DNA of 64,000 nt from Bacillus weihaiensis (GCF_001889165.1 NZ_CP016020.1:744001-808000), one strand, 5' to 3'. Positions 7,750 to 16,546 are shown, numbered from the stretch's first letter. Notes: generated by a model not told the origin, from the letters alone. Numbers and translations are program-made.

Positions 7750-10642
7750 ATATATGAAAACGAGCTTAGCTAAGCAATTTAGCTTATTAACAGCGACAAT
7801 CATTTTAGCATTCACATGTCTTATTGCCTCATTGCTCATTTATCAAAATAAATTAACAACAGAGTTTGAAAAGGTAAATAGCGAACTAGAAGAAAAACAA
7901 GATACCGTTTATGAATTAGATTATGCGTTTAATTTAGCTATTTCAGAAATGAGGGCACTGTTTGCATATGGCTCATTAGACGACTCTTATAAAGCAACGT
8001 ATCTTGAAAATGTCATGCTTCAAAAGGATATTGTAAAAGACAAGATTCAGGTTCTTAATGGAATGAGTTTAGAAGAAGATGGTCGATTATTTTTAGAGAA
8101 TACGAATGAATTTTATGAGTATTATTTTGAGAATCTTGTTCCAAAGTCAATTGATCTGTTTGAACAAGGGAAATTAGAAGAGGTTTCAAAAATTGCCACT
8201 ACAGGAGAAAACGCCTCAGCAAAGATTCGTGATTTCCAATCTAGTCTACAGGACTATAGTACGGGACTAGAAGAGAAAGTTGAAACAAATTTTTATTCTC
8301 TTCAAACAAACACACTTTACAGTCAAATCGCCTTTGCTATTGCCTTATTTCTATTAATAGTGGGAATGGTCATCTTTACAAGAATGATGTTAGTCAAGAT
8401 AGGAAAACCACTTCGTAAATTAACAATAGCAGCAGGAGAAATTGCTGAAGGGGAATCGGTCCTATTTACAGACACAACAAATCGTCAAGATGAGCTTGGC
8501 TTATTATCCATTGCTTTTGAGAAAATGACAAAAAGCATTCAGGATAAAGAACAAGATCTCAATGCGCAAAATGAAGAGTTATTAGCGCAGCAAGATGAAC
8601 TTCAAGCCCAACAAGCAGAGCTGGAAGAGGCGTTGGAAACAACTCAGAACAGAGAGCTGGATTTAAAACGTAGAAATGACTTAGTAAAAGGGATTGCCAA
8701 TTCACTAGATAAACAAGAAGTTCTTTCGAGCATCGTGAAAACCATGTGTGAAGTCATTGATGCGGATAAGGGTATTGTGGTCATGCTGGATAAAAGTCTG
8801 GACCATGCAAGTTTTGGTATTTCAAAGTTAGGAAAAGAACAATTTTTAACGCATCTTCAATCTGGTTTAATTGTTCGATTACAAGAAACGAAAAAGCCCT
8901 ATTCAGTACAAAGGGAAAGTAGTGAGGCAGAAATGGCGTTCCATACGACTAAGTCTTACTGTTATGACCTTTATTTACCCGTTCTATCTGGTTCAGGAAA
9001 GATAGAAGCTGTCTTAATGTACTCTCGGTTCTCAAGGCCATTCACCGAGATAGAAATAATGGAATATGAGGCCCTTACGAAGCAGGTGGCTATTTCTTTA
9101 GATAAAATAAAAATGTACGAGCATTCTGAAAGAGAAAGAGTGTTAGTCCAAGATATTTTAGACACGATTAAAGAAGGAATACAGCTAGTTGATTCAAAAG
9201 GTTCCGTTATTCAAATTAATAAAAAGCTATGTGATATGGTCGATTGTCACTCTCAATCATTTATTGATAGTTCATACGAGACATGGATTGAAAAATTATC
9301 AGCTTCTGTTAAAAATAAACTAGAATTTAAAGCCTTCTTCCAAAGAGTTTTAGTTGAAGGAAAGGGAGAAGAAGCGTCCTTCATTTATCATCAAGAAGAA
9401 CCCCTAAAGAGAGTCGTTCAAGTGTATTGTGAACCATTAAGAAGAGATGGAGAAAAAGTAGGGACAGTTATAGTGCATCGTGATATCACGAAAGAGTATG
9501 AAGTTGACTTAATGAAATCTGAGTTTGTTAGTACGGTGAGTCACGAATTGAGAACCCCGCTTGCAAGTGTATTAGGTTTTACTGAATTAATGTTAAACAA
9601 AGAGCTAAAACCAGATCGACAGAAGAAATATTTAACGACGATCTATCAAGAAGCTAAAAGGCTTACGGCATTAATCAATGACTTTTTAGATGTTCAACGA
9701 ATGGAAGCTGGAAAACAAACGTATGATAAAAAATACGATGACATCTTACCACTCTTGACAAATATTGTGGAAACAACACAAATTAACACCCCGAATCATC
9801 AAATTACACTTGATGTAGCAACACATAATACGATGGTTCTTGGTGATCGAGATAAAATTGGGCAGGTCTTTAATAACCTAATAAGTAACGCAATTAAGTA
9901 TTCACCAGACGGTGGTCAAGTTGAAATTAACGTATTTGAAGAGGGATCTAATCTGAAAATTGAAGTGAAAGATGAAGGGTTAGGTATACCTCCCGATGCG
10001 ATTGATAAGCTGTTTACGAAGTTTTATCGTGTTGATAATTCTGACCGTAGACGTATTGGTGGAACTGGTTTAGGGTTAGCTATTGTAAAAGAAATTATGA
10101 AGGCCCATGAAGGTGAAATTGACGTTCAGTCTAAGATTAAAGAAGGAAGTACATTTACTGTAAGTTTCCCTCTAGTGATCGGCATGTATGATTCCTCACG
10201 AGATACAGAGCAAAAAGATGGAAATGAAAAAGAAGTGAATGTCATTATTGTCGAGGATGATAGTAGTTTAGCCAATCTATTAAAAACGGAATTAGAGGAA
10301 AGTCACTTTAATGTCAAAACCTTTAACGAAGGAGAGACAGCCTTAAAAGCAATAAAGCAAGAACATCCAGACGCTATCGTCCTAGATATAATGTTAAAAG
10401 AAAAAGGGATTGATGGTTGGGAAATCATTAGGCAACTAAAAGAAATAGAAGAACTAAAATCAATTCCAATCTTCATTTCATCTGCCTTAGATGAAAAAGA
10501 AAAAGGACTTGCTTTAGGTGCTAATGAATATTTAGTTAAACCGTATCAGCCAAGCAAACTCTCTAAGCTTATTCTTCAAACCCTCTTAAAAAAGGATTGG
10601 AGTGGACAAATTCTCGTACCAAGTAAAAGCTATGACGAATAA
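7739..10642 (+). CDS. Hybrid sensor histidine kinase (HAMP-GAF-PAS-HisKA-HATPase-REC)
   Basis: 967 aa. TM segments at about 14-34 and 195-217 flank a helical extracellular region. HAMP follows (about 218-272), then a Gln/Glu-rich coiled coil (273-310), GAF (about 320-460), PAS (about 468-585), HisKA with phospho-His602 in STVSHELRTPLAS, HATPase (about 700-815, with DEGLGIPP and GGTGLGLAIV boxes) and a C-terminal REC with Asp883 in AIVLDIML. It starts inside the preceding regulator gene, GAGGAG lying 9 bases upstream. As the last gene of the cluster it is the likely input for the whole phosphorelay; its signal is unknown. A strong terminator follows. Confidence 0.93.
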   Translation: MLNKYMKTSLAKQFSLLTATIILAFTCLIASLLIYQNKLTTEFEKVNSELEEKQDTVYELDYAFNLAISEMRALFAYGSLDDSYKATYLENVMLQKDIVKDKIQVLNGMSLEEDGRLFLENTNEFYEYYFENLVPKSIDLFEQGKLEEVSKIATTGENASAKIRDFQSSLQDYSTGLEEKVETNFYSLQTNTLYSQIAFAIALFLLIVGMVIFTRMMLVKIGKPLRKLTIAAGEIAEGESVLFTDTTNRQDELGLLSIAFEKMTKSIQDKEQDLNAQNEELLAQQDELQAQQAELEEALETTQNRELDLKRRNDLVKGIANSLDKQEVLSSIVKTMCEVIDADKGIVVMLDKSLDHASFGISKLGKEQFLTHLQSGLIVRLQETKKPYSVQRESSEAEMAFHTTKSYCYDLYLPVLSGSGKIEAVLMYSRFSRPFTEIEIMEYEALTKQVAISLDKIKMYEHSERERVLVQDILDTIKEGIQLVDSKGSVIQINKKLCDMVDCHSQSFIDSSYETWIEKLSASVKNKLEFKAFFQRVLVEGKGEEASFIYHQEEPLKRVVQVYCEPLRRDGEKVGTVIVHRDITKEYEVDLMKSEFVSTVSHELRTPLASVLGFTELMLNKELKPDRQKKYLTTIYQEAKRLTALINDFLDVQRMEAGKQTYDKKYDDILPLLTNIVETTQINTPNHQITLDVATHNTMVLGDRDKIGQVFNNLISNAIKYSPDGGQVEINVFEEGSNLKIEVKDEGLGIPPDAIDKLFTKFYRVDNSDRRRIGGTGLGLAIVKEIMKAHEGEIDVQSKIKEGSTFTVSFPLVIGMYDSSRDTEQKDGNEKEVNVIIVEDDSSLANLLKTELEESHFNVKTFNEGETALKAIKQEHPDAIVLDIMLKEKGIDGWEIIRQLKEIEELKSIPIFISSALDEKEKGLALGANEYLVKPYQPSKLSKLILQTLLKKDWSGQILVPSKSYDE

Positions 10643-10717
10643 GAAGGGACATGCGCTTATTTAGGCAGTTGATCATTAATGGGTAATGGAATATTCACAA
10701 CCTAAAAAAGACAATGG

Positions 10718-10757
10718 AAAAACGCTGTTGGTATGTAGTAAGCCAACAGCGTTTTTT
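10718..10757 (+). terminator. Rho-independent terminator of the polysaccharide/signalling operon
   Basis: Perfect 14-bp stem (10718-10731 with 10743-10756), loop of 11 bases, ending in six T. It closes the operon that begins at or before the window start. Confidence 0.9.
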
Positions 10758-10904
10758 AAGTCGTGCCAGCTAGCTATAGACGAAGGATCTAAATATCAAG
10801 TGAAGCCTTTCATCATTTTTATTTCTAGATAGCGCCTAGTGAAAATAGGGTATTATAGGTACACAAGCTATTTGAAAGAAAAATAAAACAGGAGGTTTTC
10901 CACT

Positions 10905-11315
10905 ATGTTAAAAGAATTTACGATATCAACGGATAAAAGAGATGAAATGATTGACGTTACGACAGTAGTTCAACAATATGTTAATGAAACTGGTGTAAAG
11001 GAAGGAACGGTCCTTGTTTACTGTCCTCATACAACAGCAGGAATAACGATTAATGAAAATGCCGATCCAGATGTAAAAACAGATATGATTCGTCGCTTTG
11101 ATGAATTATATCCATGGACCGTTGTAAGGGATCTTCATGCAGAAGGAAATACTGCAGCACATATGAAAGCAAGTACAGTGGGAGCTTCACAGACGATTAT
11201 TCTGACTAACGGAAAGCTAGTGTTAGGGACATGGCAAGGTATTTATTTCTGTGAATTTGATGGACCGCGAACACGTCACTTCTACGTAAAGGTTCTTAAC
11301 GATAATAGGGAATAG
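10905..11315 (+). CDS. YjbQ/UPF0047-family protein
   Basis: 136 aa, full family length. The family signature is clear: [36 protein letters not shown] and [16 protein letters not shown], with the conserved His and Asp residues of the trimeric beta-barrel fold (E. coli YjbQ, B. subtilis YugU). Members have been annotated as secondary thiamine-phosphate synthases, but their true cellular role is not settled. Monocistronic, with ribosome binding site GGAGG 9 bases ahead of the ATG. Confidence 0.9.
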   Translation: MLKEFTISTDKRDEMIDVTTVVQQYVNETGVKEGTVLVYCPHTTAGITINENADPDVKTDMIRRFDELYPWTVVRDLHAEGNTAAHMKASTVGASQTIILTNGKLVLGTWQGIYFCEFDGPRTRHFYVKVLNDNRE

Positions 11316-11449
11316 TTGCAGGCTTTTTTTCTTAATTTTTTTTGCTAGTTGAGTTAATTTTATAACTGGTTATTTTAAAGAAACACAGACCTACAGAATT
11401 TAGATACCTTTCACATTTAGACTATTTATCATGTGTCAGGTCTGGTTAA

Positions 11450-11582
11450 ATTCCGCTCAATTTGCTCGCTTTTTCACGGGGCGGGAGGTGAGACTCCACG
11501 GCCTAAACGCCTTTGGGGTCTTACCTTCATCTGTCCCACACATCCTGCAGGAGTCACGCACTTCCCCTCCGTTTCAATCTTA
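11450..11582 (-). repeat. Dispersed Bacillaceae intergenic repeat, copy 1
   Basis: About 130 bp, more GC-rich than its surroundings, in the reverse orientation. It shares GACTCCTGC, AAGACCCC, an AAAGCGAGC-like block and a terminal GGAGCGGAAAT-like block with the copy at 21980-22110. Reading frames across it are composition artefacts. Such elements recur between genes in many Bacillus-type genomes; their function is unknown to me. Confidence 0.65.
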
Positions 11583-12000
11583 CGTCATTTTGTTCAAAGA
11601 ACCTATTTAAAAGGTAACAATCTCTTAGAAAAGAGCTCAATTCATCAAGAGGTTTTATTTCAGATGATACAGTCGCTATTGATTGACACATTTTGAACCG
11701 AAAGATCCGGCACCATAAAAAGAAGGAAAGCCTAAGCAGAGTTGAAGAAACGTGGTCAAAAACCAAAGAATCATCATTCACACGTAATACCAAGGTAAAT
11801 AAGAAAGAAAAGAACTGCTCTCCCATTACAAAGAGAAAAGCCTAGTACTCAGAGGGGAAAATCAGCTTGGGATTTTTTTAGGAAATGATATTCAAAGCGA
11901 AAACAGCTTTGTTGTAAGAAACAAACTTTACATAAATAAGCTGTTAGTGTGATAAAATGAAGAGAATATAATCAACAGAACTGTTCGTTTGAGGTGAACT
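11583..12000. other. Non-coding stretch before the small membrane protein
   Basis: AT-rich sequence. I find no convincing gene on either strand. TTTACA at 11927 followed by an AT-rich region near 11950 could be the promoter of the small gene at 12001; the -10 match is weak. Confidence 0.4.
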
Positions 12001-12237
12001 ATGGAATTTCTAGTAATCATGATATTTTTTCCTATTGGTGTTATTTTACTTACACTTTTAGGCTTCTATTTAACAAAAAAGAGCTATGTAACGCCTTCTC
12101 TTATATTTGTGTTATTCGCTTTTATTATGCTTCTTTTCTTTAATGAATCGTTTTTTATTTGGGTCGTAATTTATACAATTCTTTCCATTGTAACAACACT
12201 TCTCGTGTTATTTATAAAAAAGCTCCTAAAAAAATAA
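12001..12237 (+). CDS. Small hydrophobic membrane protein
   Basis: 78 aa, almost wholly hydrophobic: three predicted TM segments (about 4-22, 32-48 and 50-70) and a basic tail ending in KKLLKK. GAGGTG sits 6 bases before the ATG and a strong terminator follows, so it is probably a real monocistronic gene. I do not recognise the family. Confidence 0.65.
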   Translation: MEFLVIMIFFPIGVILLTLLGFYLTKKSYVTPSLIFVLFAFIMLLFFNESFFIWVVIYTILSIVTTLLVLFIKKLLKK

Positions 12238-12252
12238 TGTTATTATGATGAG

Positions 12253-12302
12253 GAGCGGGCGTTTTAAGAATAATTTCTTAAAATGACCCGCTCTTTTTTT
12301 CT
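12253..12302 (+). terminator. Rho-independent terminator
   Basis: GAGCGGG at 12253-12259 pairs with CCCGCTC at 12287-12293, and an inner TTTTAAGAAA/TTTCTTAAAA pairing extends the stem. Nine T follow. It ends the small membrane protein gene and lies between converging genes. Confidence 0.9.
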
Positions 12303-12307
12303 CCAAT

Positions 12308-13129
12308 TTATAAAGAAAAATAGTTCCTTCCCACTCTTGCTGCAATTTTTTTGGAGGTAATAAAATTCACATGCAAGCCCCTAGATAAACCTGAAGCAAA
12401 TTGAAACAAATACGAATCATCGATGCGAGTAACTTGGGATAATAGATGGGCTGATTCTGTTGCGTAAGGACTCCTTTTTTTATTCAGCGACTCGACAATC
12501 CCCTCAGCTGTCTTAATCCCTATTCCATGTCCAAAGTATAGATCATTCCCTAAATCAATTACATTTTCCCCTTGCCATTGAGGTGTATTCGGATCAAATT
12601 GAGGGTTCTTAAAGTACAAACAGTCTCCAGGTAAAAAGTCATTTCCTCTTCTCGTATAGATAGGCAAATCCTCATCTGATTGCCAGTCACGTAAATAAAG
12701 TCCTTGATAGAGCCGATCAAATTGTTGATGATCTATGGAATAAAGAACTGCCGTATAGAAAATAATCACAATGGCTGTTGCACATTCAAATCCGTATAAA
12801 CGACCATTCTCATAAATATCCTGAATTGCTTCTGATGGTCTTGCCTGTGGCTTTAATTTGAAACCACCCTGATTGGTTAGCTGCCAATACTGACCGTTAC
12901 AATATGAGGTTCGAAAGGTTCGGAATTTCACTTTACTTGCAAGTAAATTGCGGGATGCTTGAATAATATGTTGACGAAGCATAAGTGTAAACTGAAAATG
13001 GCTATAGCTACTAAATACATAATTGTTCGGATATCGATTCATCTTTTCAACCATTTCAATTTGTTCAGGAGAAAGAGACTGAGATGAAAGTTGATTTCCA
13101 CTAGCTACTTTATTTCCGATCGTAATCAT
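12308..13129 (-). CDS. tgl: Protein-glutamine gamma-glutamyltransferase (spore transglutaminase)
   Basis: Forms epsilon-(gamma-glutamyl)lysine cross-links in spore coat proteins in B. subtilis. The match is direct over most of the length: the catalytic Cys lies in YGFECATAIVIIFYTA, followed by LPIYTRRGNDFLPGDCLYFKNPQFDP, then QWQGENVIDLG and FGHGIGI. The start is set at ATG 13129 because AGGAGG lies 6 bases upstream; the longer frame from 13144 would run through the ribosome binding site itself. At 273 aa it is somewhat longer than B. subtilis Tgl (245 aa), mainly at the ends. It is good evidence for a spore former. Confidence 0.95.
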   Translation of the reverse strand: MITIGNKVASGNQLSSQSLSPEQIEMVEKMNRYPNNYVFSSYSHFQFTLMLRQHIIQASRNLLASKVKFRTFRTSYCNGQYWQLTNQGGFKLKPQARPSEAIQDIYENGRLYGFECATAIVIIFYTAVLYSIDHQQFDRLYQGLYLRDWQSDEDLPIYTRRGNDFLPGDCLYFKNPQFDPNTPQWQGENVIDLGNDLYFGHGIGIKTAEGIVESLNKKRSPYATESAHLLSQVTRIDDSYLFQFASGLSRGLHVNFITSKKIAARVGRNYFSL

Positions 13130-13250
13130 AAGTTGCCTCCTCATAGTAGGGATGTAATAGAAGTATATGGAGATTGTAAGCTGGGTAGAAGTCTGGGGCG
13201 GGAAATGTGTGCTTGGTGCGGTGTAGTGGAGTGGCGAGAATGGTCGCGGT

Positions 13251-13303
13251 GAAAAGGATTGCGGCGAAAAGGATCACGTTGAAAAGGATCGCGGCGAAAA
13301 TTG
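13251..13303 (+). repeat. Three 15-bp tandem repeats
   Basis: Units GAAAAGGATTGCGGC, GAAAAGGATCACGTT and GAAAAGGATCGCGGC stand head to tail and run into a partial fourth. They border the 21-bp array and share its ATCGCGG core, so they may be a degenerate or alternative form of it. Confidence 0.7.
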
Positions 13304-13321
13304 ACGTAATTTGTTGTCTGA

Positions 13322-13452
13322 GCCCGAATCGCGGATAGAGGAGCCGGAATCGCGGAAAGAGGTGTGGGAATCGCGGAAAGAGGTGTGGGAATCGCGGAAA
13401 GAGGTGCCGGAATCGCGGAAAGAGGTGCCGGAATCGCGGATAGAAGCCTGAA
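13322..13452 (+). repeat. 21-bp tandem repeat array, segment 1a
   Basis: About six units of 21 bp, type GAATCGCGGAAAGAGGTGTGG, with the invariant core AATCGCGGA. There are no spacers. The 21-bp period equals seven codons, so reading frames here encode spurious seven-residue repeats. Confidence 0.9.
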
Positions 13453-13652
13453 AATTGCTGATGAGGGCTCGAAAATCAGGATAAAGCACTAAAATCATGG
13501 AATAAAAGACAAATCTGACAAATTACGTACCTAAAGATTATGATCGTGAAGTTTGAATGCTGCCTTTCATAATGAATTGAAATTTTTTCCGTTACGTAGA
13601 AGGAAGAAGAGGAGCTAGATGTTGCACAAAATGTCGTAAATTGTGGTATGAG

Positions 13653-13849
13653 CCCGAATCGCGGATAGAAGCCCCAAAATCGCGGATAGAAGCCCCAAAA
13701 TCGCGGATAGAAGCCCCAAAATCGCGGATAGAAGCCCCAAAATCGCGGATAGAGCACCCAAAATCGCGGATAGAAGTCCAAGAATCGCGGATAGAGCACC
13801 CGAAATCGCGGATAGAAGCCCCAAAATCGCGGATAGAGCACCCAAAATC
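13653..13849 (+). repeat. 21-bp tandem repeat array, segment 1b (left of the IS)
   Basis: About nine units of the form AATCGCGGATAGAAGCCCCAA, varying only in the 3' half (GCCCCA, GCACCC, GTCCAAG). The array stops abruptly at the left inverted repeat of the IS and resumes at 15327. Confidence 0.95.
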
Positions 13850-13881
13850 GATAAAGTCCATATAATTGTGTAAAAAGAAAG

Positions 13882-13955
13882 GAGTCATTTTATTCCTTCT
13901 TGTCAACAATGTTTAACGACCAAGAAAAACATTGAAAAGGAGAATAAAATGACTC
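13882..13955 (+). promoter_or_regulatory. Nested inverted repeat hiding the transposase start
   Basis: GAGTCATTTTATTC (13882-13895) pairs perfectly with GAATAAAATGACTC (13942-13955), which contains the transposase ATG. Inside it CAATGTTT (13907-13914) pairs with AAACATTG (13927-13934). In an RNA read in from outside this structure should block ribosome access, a control known from other insertion sequences such as IS10 and IS50. Confidence 0.75.
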
Positions 13956-15115
13956 AATTACAGTTTAGCCTAGATATGAATGTTTTAAAAGATTCAGTTA
14001 TGAATTCTAATATTGATACTGTTATAAAGTCTGCAATAGTTTTAGTTTTAAATGAATTTATGGAAAAAGAAAGAGACGAATATCTCCATGCATACCCTTA
14101 TGAGCGTTCTGACGAACGTAGAGATTACCGTAATGGTTACTATGAACGTGATTTAACTATGAGTGTTGGCAAGATAAAACTCAAGGTCCCTCGAACACGT
14201 CATGGTGAATTTTCACCATCTGTATTTGAGAAGTATGCACGTTGTGATCAGGCTTTGGTCCTTTCTATGTTAGAGATGGTCATTAATGGTGTATCTACTA
14301 GGAAAGTGACACATATTGTTGAACAACTCTGCGGTGAGAATATATCAAAATCATTTGTATCCTCACTTACTCAAAAATTAGATCCAATCGTGAATGACTG
14401 GGCAAAGAGACCTTTAAACATAACTTACTACCCCTTTGTTTTTGTAGATGCTATGTATATAAAAGTTCGTGAACATCAACGAGTTGTCTCTAAAGCTGTC
14501 TATATTGCTACTGCTATTACAGATAAAAACAAACGTGAAATCCTAGGATTAAGTGTTGATCATACAGAAAGCTTTGAATCCTGGAGAAACTTTTTCCAAC
14601 AACTGAAATCACGTGGTCTTCAATCTCCTAAGCTTGTAATTTCCGATGCTCATCAAGGTCTTCAGAAAGCTATCCAGCGTGAATTTATTGGGACTTGTTG
14701 GCAAAGATGTAATGTCCATTTTAAGCGTAATATTTTTACCAAACTGCCAAAAAAAGATTCTACTGAGATAAAATTGATGATAAAACGTATTTTTGAAGCT
14801 GTCACAATTGAAGATATGAGAAACTTTAAAGAAGAGTTGATGGCTCAGTTTACTGACAATCATAAATATGAAAAAGCACTCGCTATCCTGGATGATGGTT
14901 TCGAAGATACCATACAATACATGAACTTTCCAGAACACATACGTTGCCATATCAGAAGTACTAATTCTCTTGAAAGATTGAATCAAGAGGTACGTAGAAG
15001 AGAGCGAGTCATACGAGTTTTTCCAAATACACAATCTGCTTTTCGACTAGTTGGCGCAGTTCTTATGCATTACCAGGATTCTATCTATTCTAAAAAGAAA
15101 TCCTTAACAAAATAG
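13949..15115 (+). CDS. IS256-family (mutator-type) transposase
   Basis: 388 aa, intact. DDE-type transposase of the IS256/MuDR group: RRDYRNGYYERDLTMSVGKIKL and the KVPRTRHGEFSPSVFEKYAR region near the N-terminus, first catalytic Asp in FVFVDAMYIKV (near 168), second in KLVISDAHQGL, the WQRCNVHFKRN motif, and the Glu region in STNSLERLNQEVRRRERVIRVFPN. AAAAGGAG stands 6 bases ahead of the ATG but is caught in the inverted repeat described separately. No frameshift or stop is seen. Confidence 0.97.
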   Translation: MTQLQFSLDMNVLKDSVMNSNIDTVIKSAIVLVLNEFMEKERDEYLHAYPYERSDERRDYRNGYYERDLTMSVGKIKLKVPRTRHGEFSPSVFEKYARCDQALVLSMLEMVINGVSTRKVTHIVEQLCGENISKSFVSSLTQKLDPIVNDWAKRPLNITYYPFVFVDAMYIKVREHQRVVSKAVYIATAITDKNKREILGLSVDHTESFESWRNFFQQLKSRGLQSPKLVISDAHQGLQKAIQREFIGTCWQRCNVHFKRNIFTKLPKKDSTEIKLMIKRIFEAVTIEDMRNFKEELMAQFTDNHKYEKALAILDDGFEDTIQYMNFPEHIRCHIRSTNSLERLNQEVRRRERVIRVFPNTQSAFRLVGAVLMHYQDSIYSKKKSLTK

Positions 15116-15153
15116 TTCCTTTTTCAGCATAGCTTCCAATTGTGGGAGGATCT

Positions 15154-15209
15154 CATATCCAGGAATAGCTGTCAAAGTGAGGAGCCTTTGACAGCTATTC
15201 CTGGATATG
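15154..15209 (+). repeat. Perfect 24-bp inverted repeat in the IS 3' region
   Basis: Arms 15154-15177 and 15186-15209 are exactly complementary over 24 bases around an 8-base loop (TGAGGAGC). It lies between the transposase stop and the right terminal repeat. There is no T-run, so it is not a standard terminator. Confidence 0.9.
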
Positions 15210-15326
15210 AAGTGATTAACCCATGGAAGCATTGCTCGAAAAAAATGGGAGGTTAATAAAAGATTTAGAAGACGAAAGGTTGAAAAACATTGTTTAGAGT
15301 TTTTACACAATCGTTAGGACTTGACT

Positions 15327-15405
15327 CCAAAATCGCGGATAGAAGCCCAAGAATCGCGGATAGAGCACCCAAAATCACGAATAGAGCACCCAAAATCACT
15401 TATTA
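15327..15405 (+). repeat. 21-bp tandem repeat array, segment 1c (right of the IS)
   Basis: The array continues after the IS with about three to four units that become more degenerate (AATCACGAATAGAGCACCC). Removing the IS and one CCAAAATC copy joins segments 1b and 1c without changing the 21-bp phase. Confidence 0.9.
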
Positions 15406-15532
15406 AGCTCTCTCACTGCCATTGAGTAGTCAACTTGAGCGTCCTGTTCTACCTTTTTTCATTTAGCTGCAAGATTTCACGTTTTTGAATTAGTAACTTA
15501 GAGATGCAAAGTGTTTACCTCGAGCGAGTCAC

Positions 15533-15571
15533 AAAAAAATGGAGCAGTTTTCTCCTATTCATTTGTGCTCC
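15533..15571 (-). terminator. Terminator of the metallo-hydrolase gene
   Basis: On the minus strand GGAGCA (15571-15566) pairs with TGCTCC (15546-15541), followed by seven T. An outer ACCTCGAGC/GCTCGAGGT pair (about 15517 and 15577) could extend the structure. Confidence 0.6.
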
Positions 15572-15599
15572 TATTTGCTCGAGGTGAAAGGATGGTGAA

Positions 15600-16412
15600 T
15601 TAGTTTTGTTTCACATTTTCTGGAATTTCTGTTTCGTTAAAATTCTCTGCAAGTCTTTTTAAATCGGTTGTTAGTTCGTCATCTGCTAAAGGAAGTCCGT
15701 GTCCACTCACAGCTATGAGGGGATTTAATGCTTCAAGCTTCTTAACGGATTCGGAAGCGGCCGTCCAGTCCGTAGTAAAGTATGCTGGTGGACCATGGAT
15801 TTCTTGTTTCTGAGTCATGACTTCGTATAGTGACTCTTGTTCGACGTTTGTAAAGGCGTCACCCGCGATTAGAGCGCGATCTTGTTCTCTAAAAAGTGAG
15901 ATATGGCCTGGAGTATGTCCAGGTGTGTGAATATAGCGCCACTCAGAGAGAGTTGGAATGTTCCCATCATCATTTAAAAGATTTAAGTGAGAGCTAATAT
16001 CAATACTATGTCTTGGGAACATAGGTGACATTTTAGCGATAAGTCCTTCTATCTCAGGGTTTGGTGGTGGATAATTACTTTTCCCTGTTAAATACGGTGC
16101 TTCAAGTGGATGGGCATAAACTGGTACATTCCACTCTTTAAGTAAATCATGAAGTGCTCCCACATGATCAAAGTGACCGTGTGTTAGGATAATGCTCGTT
16201 AATGTAGCGTCTTCCCCAAATCTTTTTCTGGCTTCTTTCATAATGAGGTCAGCTGAGCCTGGCATTCCAGCATCAACGAGGATAAATTCATTTGATACTT
16301 TCGGATCTCCAATAAAACAAACATTTACAATTTGTACACTAAGACAAAAAATATCCGGTAACACTTCAATACCCATGCCACTAGTAACGGATGTAATCGG
16401 CATTTTTTCCAA
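15600..16412 (-). CDS. Metallo-beta-lactamase-fold hydrolase (YflN-like)
   Basis: 270 aa cytoplasmic hydrolase. The metal-binding motif HxHxDH is present as LTHGHFDHVGAL, with HTPGHTPGHISLF, an Asp in IAGDAFTN and the late His in AVSGHGLPL, which together bind two metals, usually zinc. Length and layout resemble B. subtilis YflN; the substrate is unknown. TTG at 16412 is chosen as start because GGGGAG lies 6 bases upstream. It is monocistronic and divergent from the heme-monooxygenase-like pair. Confidence 0.88.
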   Translation of the reverse strand: MEKMPITSVTSGMGIEVLPDIFCLSVQIVNVCFIGDPKVSNEFILVDAGMPGSADLIMKEARKRFGEDATLTSIILTHGHFDHVGALHDLLKEWNVPVYAHPLEAPYLTGKSNYPPPNPEIEGLIAKMSPMFPRHSIDISSHLNLLNDDGNIPTLSEWRYIHTPGHTPGHISLFREQDRALIAGDAFTNVEQESLYEVMTQKQEIHGPPAYFTTDWTAASESVKKLEALNPLIAVSGHGLPLADDELTTDLKRLAENFNETEIPENVKQN

Positions 16413-16546
16413 GGAATACTCCCCCTTTCAAGTTCGAGAATAGTATCTCTTTTAAGCGTGTAAGATATGAAATAAGATTTTGGCAGTTATTTGTCTATTT
16501 ATTTTCCTTATTAAAAGAACAATTAGAACGAACTACTATTCATATT

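Larger units (their letters stand above)
13850..15326 (+). mobile_element. Complete IS256-family insertion sequence
   Basis: 1477 bp. The left end reads GATAAAGTCCATATAATTG, close to the IS256 terminal repeat as I know it. The right end, read inward, keeps AAGTCC-N5-ATTGTGTAAAAA in register with the left end. Both sides are flanked by the 8-bp sequence CCAAAATC (13842-13849 and 15327-15334), the duplication length expected for this family. It holds one intact transposase gene, so it may still be mobile. Confidence 0.93.

Noticed and set aside
11433-11826. 87-codon plus-strand and 90-codon minus-strand frames
   Set aside because: They cross the dispersed GC-rich repeat and low-complexity DNA, overlap each other and lack credible ribosome binding sites.
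13322-13849. Possible CRISPR array
   Set aside because: Units follow each other directly with a 21-bp period, without unique spacers, leader or cas genes.
13274-13909. Several overlapping reading frames encoding IRDFGAS-type repeats on both strands
   Set aside because: They are translations of the 21-bp DNA repeat (seven codons per unit), lack ribosome binding sites, and occur in several frames at once.
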